A DNA stretch of 12,433 nucleotides from Planctomycetaceae bacterium. GTDB taxonomy: Bacteria > Planctomycetota > Planctomycetia > Pirellulales > Pirellulaceae. The DNA lies in the NCBI GenBank assembly GCA_018658605.1, contig JABHUV010000322.1:1-12433 (forward strand), given 5' to 3'. Positions 7,493 through 12,433 of the stretch are shown here, piece after piece. Numbering within the stretch: position 1 is the stretch's first letter; every line of letters begins with the position of its first letter. The notes under the pieces were generated by a model. It did not search any database. It was not told the DNA's origin and saw only the letters and a list, made by a program, of their open reading frames with translations. A program made the translations under genes and the position numbers.

Positions 7493-7555
7493 GGCATCAA
7501 ATCAACTATTGAAGCGGATCAGATTTTTTGGGGGGGAATAACCTGTGCAAACTTT

Positions 7556-7584
7556 ACGAAATGAGCGTTGTTTTAACAAGACGT
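7556..7584 (-). promoter_or_regulatory. Weak candidate promoter for the SlyX-like gene
   Basis: On the minus strand TTGTTA, a 17-base spacer and TAAAGT stand about 65 bases before the ATG at 7492; each hexamer matches 4 of 6 consensus bases. A G7/C7 tract (7530-7536) falls between it and the start codon. If real, slyX and the permease gene would be transcribed separately from the gene ending at 7603. Confidence 0.22.
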
Positions 7585-7602
7585 TTTGATTGGGCAGGGC
7601 TC

Positions 7603-8247
7603 CTACAGCCAATCGCGTAATTGGTTGTATACTAACGAGTGGTTCTCGATGATTTGTTGTGCGATTAGGGTTCCGAGGACCAATGCTGCGGCGATCATTG
7701 AAATAGCGTATGGGTTTGTGGTGACCTTGACATTGGTTAACTCAGTGGCTAATTCGCGTTTTAGTTTTGACCAATTAGCTTGATTCTGTTCAATGCCAAC
7801 AGCGATGATTTGACAACTGCGCATGGCATTGCGTTTATCAATGCTCAACTGCATGCCAAGATTAGGTAACTCGACGCTATCACCGGCCCACCGCGCATCA
7901 GAATCAAGCTGGGCGACAAGTCGGCCAAGGATACTTTTGAGTTGCTCACTCGATAGATTATAGATAACTAATCGTGGGCGACAGGAAATACCGATGAGCA
8001 GTGAAACTAGCATATAGAGTGCAAAGAGTAGAACCCAAGCCCAAGGTCCAAACACCGATAAAGCACTATCTGGGACAAACAGATTAATGGGACCAACCAT
8101 CACTAGACCTGAAAGAGCAATCGAGAGTGAAAATAAATCGCGGGCACCAGTGGTGATAAACGGTCGGCGCAGAGCATTTATGAGTCCCATCAATAATAGA
8201 TAGACTGTTAGTGGGCCAAATGCGATGCAAATATGAGCGGATGTCAT
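7603..8247 (-). CDS. Membrane protein of unknown function (four predicted helices)
   Basis: I do not recognise a named family in this 214-residue protein. Three hydrophobic helices occupy about residues 6-26, 38-59 and 66-87. A hydrophilic domain of about 95 residues follows (88-180) and a fourth helix lies at 183-201, leaving a short polar tail. The middle domain contains LVIYNLSSEQLKSILGRLVAQLDSDARWAGDSVELPNLGMQLSID, with the look of a folded soluble module, perhaps cytoplasmic. No catalytic motif is visible. The start ATG at 8247 leads directly into helix 1 and no better start is seen. A perfect -10 hexamer lies about 70 bases upstream. It is divergent from transketolase across a 263-base gap and leads a run of three minus-strand genes. 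It is probably a lineage-restricted protein; the coding call is good, function unknown. Confidence 0.8.
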   Translation of the reverse strand: MTSAHICIAFGPLTVYLLLMGLINALRRPFITTGARDLFSLSIALSGLVMVGPINLFVPDSALSVFGPWAWVLLFALYMLVSLLIGISCRPRLVIYNLSSEQLKSILGRLVAQLDSDARWAGDSVELPNLGMQLSIDKRNAMRSCQIIAVGIEQNQANWSKLKRELATELTNVKVTTNPYAISMIAAALVLGTLIAQQIIENHSLVYNQLRDWL

Positions 8248-8314
8248 AAGTTCGACGGTTTCGTTTAGATAAGTGCTTCAGCTCTAATTCTAGTGAATAA
8301 AGCCGATTAAACCA

Positions 8315-8320
8315 ATTATA
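8315..8320 (-). promoter_or_regulatory. Candidate -10 element for the unknown membrane protein gene
   Basis: On the minus strand the hexamer TATAAT is a perfect -10 match, 68 bases before the start codon at 8247. No good -35 stands 16-18 bases upstream, so activity may need an activator or an extended contact. The same bases give TATAGT on the plus strand at 8317-8322, also without a -35 partner. Confidence 0.35.
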
Positions 8321-8408
8321 GTATGGTTGAAAACATCGATTTTATGCCGCAAGTGTCTGCAACCTACACTTTTCTTAAATTCGATGGTAGACTTTAAATT
8401 TCACCACA

Positions 8409-8420
8409 TTCTCGCGAGAA
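8409..8420. promoter_or_regulatory. Perfect 12-bp palindrome upstream of transketolase, candidate operator
   Basis: TTCTCGCGAGAA is a perfect two-fold symmetric site in the gap between the divergent membrane-protein and transketolase genes, about 90 bases before the TTG start. Its position and symmetry suit a dimeric repressor or activator. No bound protein can be named from the sequence. Confidence 0.35.
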
Positions 8421-8510
8421 AAAAGAATACCAGACGAAGAGTGTCCTATGGTTAAATGTAATAAAAGTGGGCAAACAGCAGTAAGTTTTTTAGAGTGAGG
8501 TTACAGAACG

Positions 8511-10574
8511 TTGGATTCATCAAGCATTGAACAACTATCGATTAATACAATTCGCACACTTTCCATGGATGGCGTGCAAGCGGCCAATAGCGGTCACCCT
8601 GGCACTCCGATGGCGCTTGCGCCCATGACATATGTGTTATGGAACGAGTTTCTGCGATTTGATCCAGCCCAACCCGAACTACCAAATCGAGATCGCTTTG
8701 TGTTGTCATGTGGTCATGCGTCGATGTTATTGTATTCGACATTGTATTTAGCAGGAGTTACACAATCATCGTCAGACGCTGGTGCAGCAACTCGACCAGC
8801 GATTTCACTAGATGATATTCGTAATTTCCGTCAACTTGATAGTCCCTGTGCCGGTCACCCAGAGCATGGTGAAGTGTCGGGAATTGAAATGACAACGGGT
8901 CCTTTAGGTCAAGGCGTTGCAACGAGTGTTGGTATGGCGATTGCCGGAAACTGGTTTGCCGCTCGTTATGATCGGGGCGACCAAACCCTGTTCGGTTTTG
9001 ATACCTACGTGGTTTGTAGCGACGGCGACCTCATGGAAGGAATTGGCTGCGAAGCTGCTTCGCTGGCTGGGCATCTACAATTGTCCAATCTCTGTTGGAT
9101 CTATGATGACAATAACATCACCATTGAAGGTGAATGTGATCTGGCGTACAGCGAAGACGTTGCTACCAAATATCAAAGCTTAGGCTGGTCGACGGTTACA
9201 GTTACAGATGCCAACGATCTAGTTGCAATTCGTGCAGCGTTTGAAAAGTTTAAATCGACCAACGACAAGCCAACGTTGATTATCCTGAAAAGTATTATTG
9301 GTTTTGGTTCTCCTAACAAAGCAAATTCTCATGCGGCCCACGGCGCACCATTAGGCGAAGACGAAGTTGCTTTGACCAAACAGACCTATGGTTGGCCTAC
9401 TGAACCAAAGTTTTTTGTTCCAGAGGGCGTGATCGAGCATTTTCAAAGTGGCGTCGGAGCTCGTGGACAGGCCTTGTCGCAACAATGGCATAATGATCTG
9501 GCAGCTTACACTGCTGCTAATCCGACGGAAGCAGCTGAGCTGGAGACGATTTGGCGGGGAGCACTACCTGCGAATTGGGAAGACGGCATCCCTTGCTTCC
9601 CTGAAGATGCTAAGGGGCTGGCGACTCGAGTTTCATCTGGACAAGTACTCAATAGTTTGGCAGAAAAATACCCGTGGATGTTGGGTGGCTCCGCCGACTT
9701 AGCGCCCTCGAACATGACGATGTTGAATTTTGATGATGCTGGTGAATTCAGTTTGGAAAATCGTGGTGGCCGCAATTTTCATTTTGGAATTCGCGAACAT
9801 TCGATGGCGGCGATATGTAACGGCATGTCGTTATCTGGGTTGCGATCATATTGTGCGACCTTCTTTATTTTTACTGATTACCTGCGACCAGCACTACGTC
9901 TGAGCAGCATTATGCAGCAAGGTGTGCTCTACGTCATGACTCATGATTCGATTGGTCTCGGTGAAGATGGTCCGACGCATCAACCCGTGTCGCAACTGGC
10001 CGCCTGCCGCGCGTTACCAGAGTTATTGGTATTTCGACCCGCAGATGCGAATGAAGTTGCCCAGTCATATCACGCGCTGGTACAACACCAGCAGCAACCG
10101 GCAATGTTGGTTTTAACTCGTCAGTCACTACCGACCTTGTGTCGTGAACAGTATGCGTCTGCCAGTGGCGTTCATCAAGGAGCGTATACATTAAAGGATT
10201 GTGATGGGGAGCCCCAAGTATTGCTGCTAGGAACTGGCAGTGAAGTCGGTTTATGTATTGCTGCTCAAGAAACACTAGCGGCAGAAGGAATTGCGGCACG
10301 AGTCGTCAGCATGCCTTGCTGGGAACTCTTTGAAAAACAGGATACAGCCTATCGAAATGATGTTCTGCCGCCACAGGTGTCAGCACGTGTTGGTGTTGAA
10401 GCAGGGCTACGAATGGGATGGGATCGTTACATTGGTGTCGATGGTCGATTTGTGGGCATGGAAGGCTTTGGCGCTTCGGCCCCCGCAGACGAGCTGTTTA
10501 AGCACTTTGGAATTACGGCAGCACACGTTGTAATAGCGGCGAAAGAAGCGATTGAAAATTCCCAGAGGCAGTAA
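8511..10574 (+). CDS. tkt: Transketolase (thiamine-diphosphate-dependent)
   Basis: Transfers two-carbon ketol units between sugar phosphates in the cytoplasmic pentose-phosphate pathway, linking it to glycolysis. The whole chain matches the family. It has SGHPGTPMALAP with the active-site histidine at 29; GHAS (68-71); GHPEHG (115-120); the thiamine-diphosphate/metal motif SDGDLMEG...DDNN (170-202); NSHAAHGAPLG (272-282); and RNFHFGIREH with the catalytic glutamate at 429. MTHDSIGLGEDGPTHQP (476-492) follows, then TRQSLPTL and MPCWELFE near the C-terminus. Length is 687 residues against about 660-670 usual; part of the excess is a polar insert at about 85-100. The start is TTG at 8511, chosen because MDSSSIEQLSINTIRTLSMD aligns with normal transketolase N-termini and GTGAGG lies 10 bases before it; the first ATG in frame would cut into conserved sequence. 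It stands alone between a divergent gene and groES. Confidence 0.97.
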   Translation: MDSSSIEQLSINTIRTLSMDGVQAANSGHPGTPMALAPMTYVLWNEFLRFDPAQPELPNRDRFVLSCGHASMLLYSTLYLAGVTQSSSDAGAATRPAISLDDIRNFRQLDSPCAGHPEHGEVSGIEMTTGPLGQGVATSVGMAIAGNWFAARYDRGDQTLFGFDTYVVCSDGDLMEGIGCEAASLAGHLQLSNLCWIYDDNNITIEGECDLAYSEDVATKYQSLGWSTVTVTDANDLVAIRAAFEKFKSTNDKPTLIILKSIIGFGSPNKANSHAAHGAPLGEDEVALTKQTYGWPTEPKFFVPEGVIEHFQSGVGARGQALSQQWHNDLAAYTAANPTEAAELETIWRGALPANWEDGIPCFPEDAKGLATRVSSGQVLNSLAEKYPWMLGGSADLAPSNMTMLNFDDAGEFSLENRGGRNFHFGIREHSMAAICNGMSLSGLRSYCATFFIFTDYLRPALRLSSIMQQGVLYVMTHDSIGLGEDGPTHQPVSQLAACRALPELLVFRPADANEVAQSYHALVQHQQQPAMLVLTRQSLPTLCREQYASASGVHQGAYTLKDCDGEPQVLLLGTGSEVGLCIAAQETLAAEGIAARVVSMPCWELFEKQDTAYRNDVLPPQVSARVGVEAGLRMGWDRYIGVDGRFVGMEGFGASAPADELFKHFGITAAHVVIAAKEAIENSQRQ

Positions 10575-10582
10575 ATTACCGG

Positions 10583-10610
10583 TTGACCTCTAGTGGTGGT
10601 CGGCTAGATT
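10583..10610 (+). promoter_or_regulatory. Candidate sigma70-type promoter for groES
   Basis: TTGACC (10583-10588), a 16-base spacer and TAGATT (10605-10610) match 5 and 4 of 6 consensus bases. It would give a leader of about 55 bases. No CIRCE-type inverted repeat (TTAGCACTC-N9-GAGTGCTAA) is present in this gap, so HrcA control is not supported. Confidence 0.4.
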
Positions 10611-10672
10611 GAAAACTTAATAAAACATTTATGCGATCAATTGAAACGAATTTTATTTAAAGGCAGAATCCT

Positions 10673-10960
10673 ATGAACGTCGTGCCCCTTGGCGACAAAG
10701 TTGTTGTTAAACGAGTTGAAGCAGAAGCAGTTACTGCTGGCGGTATTGTTTTGCCTGATTCGGCTCAAGAAAAACCACAGCAAGGTCGCGTACTTTCGAT
10801 CGGTGATGGCATTTTACTTGCCGATGGGACTCGTCAACCACCAGAAGTATCTGAAGGCGATCGAATTCTGTTCGAATCTTATGGCGGGACAGAGATTCAA
10901 GTAGCTGATGAAGATTTACTTATTATGTCGGTAAACAGCATCATCGCTGTTTTAGACTGA
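10673..10960 (+). CDS. groES: GroES / Cpn10 co-chaperonin
   Basis: GroES forms a heptameric lid on GroEL and works with it in ATP-driven protein folding in the cytoplasm. The 95 residues are the standard length. MNVVPLGDKVVVKRVEAE opens the beta fold. The mobile loop that contacts GroEL includes TAGGIVLPDSAQEKP (21-35) with the hallmark IVLP, followed by QQGRVLSIGDG (36-46). GDRILFESYGGTEI and the ending LLIMSVNSIIAVLD are also typical. AAAGG ends 9 bases before the ATG. No groEL follows: the next gene, 155 bases downstream, codes for an exported repeat protein. Groups with several chaperonin copies often have split sets, so groEL is presumably elsewhere; that is inference. Confidence 0.95.
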   Translation: MNVVPLGDKVVVKRVEAEAVTAGGIVLPDSAQEKPQQGRVLSIGDGILLADGTRQPPEVSEGDRILFESYGGTEIQVADEDLLIMSVNSIIAVLD

Positions 10961-10989
10961 GCACGCATAGCTGCTTAGCGACCGTAGAT

Positions 10990-11001
10990 TATTCGCGAAT
11001 A
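10990..11001. promoter_or_regulatory. Perfect 12-bp palindrome between groES and the toroid-repeat gene
   Basis: TATTCGCGAATA is fully symmetric and stands 20 bases upstream of the candidate -35 at 11021, a normal place for an activator or repressor site. It shares T-N2-TCGCGA-N2-A with the palindrome upstream of transketolase. The TCGCGA core also occurs inside coding sequence here, so chance is possible. Confidence 0.28.
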
Positions 11002-11020
11002 GGTACTTTTGGACAAGGCA

Positions 11021-11052
11021 TTGATACCCCTTGGTAGCTGTCCGTATATAAT
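11021..11052 (+). promoter_or_regulatory. Candidate promoter for the toroid-repeat protein gene
   Basis: TTGATA (11021-11026) is followed 18 bases later by TATATA (11045-11050), which overlaps a perfect TATAAT (11047-11052) at 20 bases. The start codon at 11116 would lie about 60 bases beyond the transcription start. It suggests this gene is transcribed apart from groES. Confidence 0.45.
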
Positions 11053-11115
11053 GAAGTAATAGCAACTGTCGGTTTGCGGCGTTGTTCTAGATTATCATCA
11101 GAAGGAAATTGATTA

Positions 11116-12252
11116 ATGCGACAGAATACTTTTTCCGCTTTGAAAATCATTGTACTAGGTACGCTTATCATTTCATTATTTGGTGATACCGTCCTGCATG
11201 CCCAAACTGTCCAGCTTAGCGACAAACAAAATAATCAACTTAATACAATGAAGAGTAAGGCGGTCGCGTATTTACAGGGCATTGGGCAAGCCGAAGACGG
11301 TTCGTTTTCTGGAGAAGCTGGACCAGGAATAACATCGATTGTTACAGTAGCTTTAATACGCAACGGCATAATCGCAGAAGACCCAGCGGTAGCTAAAGCA
11401 CTTAATTATTTGTTAGGATTTCGTCGACCCGATGGCGGTATCTACCAAGAGGGTTCCTTATACCGAAACTATGAAACTTGTTTAGCAATCCTCTGTTTTG
11501 TCGAAGCAAACAGCAATGGTAAGTACGACGAGGTCATTGAACGAGCCAACGCCTTTGTGCGGAAAATCCAAGTTGGCAGCGACGGTTTAGTGGCTCGCAA
11601 TAAAGACGAATTCGGCGGTTCCGGTTACGGGAAGCATAAGCGGCCAGATCTAAGTAACACGACGTTTTTAATTGAGGCATTACGAGCGGCTGGCGCGAGT
11701 GCTGATGACGAAGCGATTCAACGAGCGTTGGTGTTTGTTTCGCGGTCTCAAAATTTGGAATCTGAACACAATAGCACGAAGTTCGCACCCAAGATTAATG
11801 ATGGTGGGTTTTATTACACGCCCGCTGCGGGGGGTACGAGTCAAGCTGGAGAAACAGCTAACGGTGGGTTGCGCAGTTATGCATCGATGACATACGCTGG
11901 TTTAAAGAGCATGATATATGCTGGCGTAGATCGAGATGATCAGCGGGTGAAGGCTGCTTTATCTTGGATTCGAAAAAACTACGATGTATCAGAAAATCCT
12001 GGAATGGGCGCGTCGGGGCATTATTACTATTTACACACGTTTGCCAAGACATTACGAGCGTTGGAAATTGACGAGGTGCAGAGTGCTGATGGTCAGCGAC
12101 ATAGTTGGCGTGGTGACTTGATTTCAGAACTGTCACGGCGACAAAAACGTAATGGCTCGTGGTTTAACGCTCGCAATTCTCGCTGGCTCGAAGGCGATGA
12201 AAATCTAGTGACTGGCTATGCATTACTCGCTTTGTCATATTGTCGCGACTAG
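11116..12252 (+). CDS. Exported prenyltransferase/squalene-oxidase-repeat (alpha/alpha-toroid) protein, not a recognisable cyclase
   Basis: Residues 1-29 form a Sec signal peptide (basic start, hydrophobic core at 9-22, cleavage expected after LHA), so the mature protein of about 349 residues is exported. It contains repeated units typical of terpene-cyclase-like toroids: EDGSFSGEAGPGITSIVTVAL (60-80) and PDGGIY...NYETCLAIL (105-126). Further units are NDGGFYYTP (228-236), GGLRSYASMTYAGLKSMIYAG (250-270) and NGSWFNARNSRW...VTGYALLAL (346-373). The aspartate motif DxDD of squalene-hopene cyclases is absent, and so is a zinc site of protein prenyltransferases that I could identify, so catalysis is not supported. 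The family is annotated as prenyltransferase/squalene oxidase repeat proteins; a role in binding or scaffolding outside the membrane is only a guess. AAGGA ends 9 bases before ATG 11116. Full length with its own stop; a Minf_1886-like gene follows 89 bases later. Confidence 0.85.
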   Translation: MRQNTFSALKIIVLGTLIISLFGDTVLHAQTVQLSDKQNNQLNTMKSKAVAYLQGIGQAEDGSFSGEAGPGITSIVTVALIRNGIIAEDPAVAKALNYLLGFRRPDGGIYQEGSLYRNYETCLAILCFVEANSNGKYDEVIERANAFVRKIQVGSDGLVARNKDEFGGSGYGKHKRPDLSNTTFLIEALRAAGASADDEAIQRALVFVSRSQNLESEHNSTKFAPKINDGGFYYTPAAGGTSQAGETANGGLRSYASMTYAGLKSMIYAGVDRDDQRVKAALSWIRKNYDVSENPGMGASGHYYYLHTFAKTLRALEIDEVQSADGQRHSWRGDLISELSRRQKRNGSWFNARNSRWLEGDENLVTGYALLALSYCRD

Positions 12253-12341
12253 TTATCACTAAGACGAAGTGTCACTCACCACCAATTATCGCTTGGCTTT
12301 GAAACGGGTATCACAAAAAACGAATTGAGTTGCACGCTACG

Positions 12342-12433
12342 ATGAATGAAATATCAAATCCATTATTTGATCTGATGCAGCAGGATGATCGGTATAAGCC
12401 GGAGGCCTATGAGTTTATTCGTATGGCGTTGGC
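12342..12433 (+). CDS. Minf_1886-like conserved protein, only the first 30 residues present
   Basis: The frame opens at ATG 12342 and is open to the right edge. Its first residues, MNEISNPLFDLMQQDDRYK and then PEAYEFIRMAL, resemble the N-terminus of the Minf_1886 family (Verrucomicrobia and Planctomycetes, function unknown), where a short leader is followed by a (D/R)xRYxxEAYxFV-type motif. The match rests on memory of that pattern over about 30 residues. No strong Shine-Dalgarno is seen. It is on the same strand as the toroid-repeat protein, 89 bases away, and could be co-transcribed with it. Confidence 0.65.
   Translation, partial: MNEISNPLFDLMQQDDRYKPEAYEFIRMAL

Noticed and set aside
10583..10605. 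Transketolase terminator hairpin after the stop codon
   Set aside because: The stem relies on several G-U pairs and has no T run; the same bases make a better promoter for groES.
11116..12252. Squalene-hopene cyclase or terpene synthase
   Set aside because: No DxDD motif, about half the length of a cyclase, and a secretion signal.

Overview
The window looks like chromosomal core sequence from a planctomycete, most likely of the Pirellulales type. Base composition is moderate and somewhat AT-rich between genes. Four observations point to this group: a trigger factor with long acidic low-complexity extensions at both ends; an exported protein with prenyltransferase/squalene-oxidase-type repeats next to the first residues of a protein resembling the Minf_1886 family (known from Planctomycetes and Verrucomicrobia); frequent non-ATG starts and weak or absent Shine-Dalgarno sites; and short, mostly monocistronic units separated by AT-rich gaps. 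The genus-level assignment is inference only.

Layout. 1-1741 (minus): trigger factor, cut by the window edge inside a tandem repeat coding for EASDDSA. 1966-2038 (minus): tRNA-Gly(GCC). 2039-2626: about 590 bp without a convincing gene; its right part carries the leader of the next gene, including an 8-bp tandem repeat. 2627-3487 (plus): FHA-domain protein with an acidic, repeat-bearing tail. 3656-5620 (plus): exported DUF255/YyaL-type thioredoxin-like protein. 5699-7231 (minus): APC-family amino-acid permease, convergent with the previous gene. 7274-7492 (minus): SlyX-like coiled-coil protein. 7603-8247 (minus): membrane protein of unknown function. The three minus genes could be one transcription unit. 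8511-10574 (plus): transketolase starting at TTG. 10673-10960 (plus): groES with no groEL beside it. 11116-12252 (plus): exported alpha/alpha-toroid repeat protein. 12342 to the right edge (plus): start of a Minf_1886-like protein.

How the genes fit together. Most are housekeeping functions: protein folding (trigger factor, GroES), translation (tRNA-Gly), pentose-phosphate metabolism (transketolase) and amino-acid transport. I see no defence island, mobile element, CRISPR array, integrase or secondary-metabolite cluster, and no evidence for a new multi-gene system. The points most worth a second look are the perfect intragenic repeat array in the trigger factor gene, the acidic motif repeats of the FHA protein, the exported DUF255 protein, the solitary groES without a visible CIRCE operator, and several palindromes and hairpins between genes.
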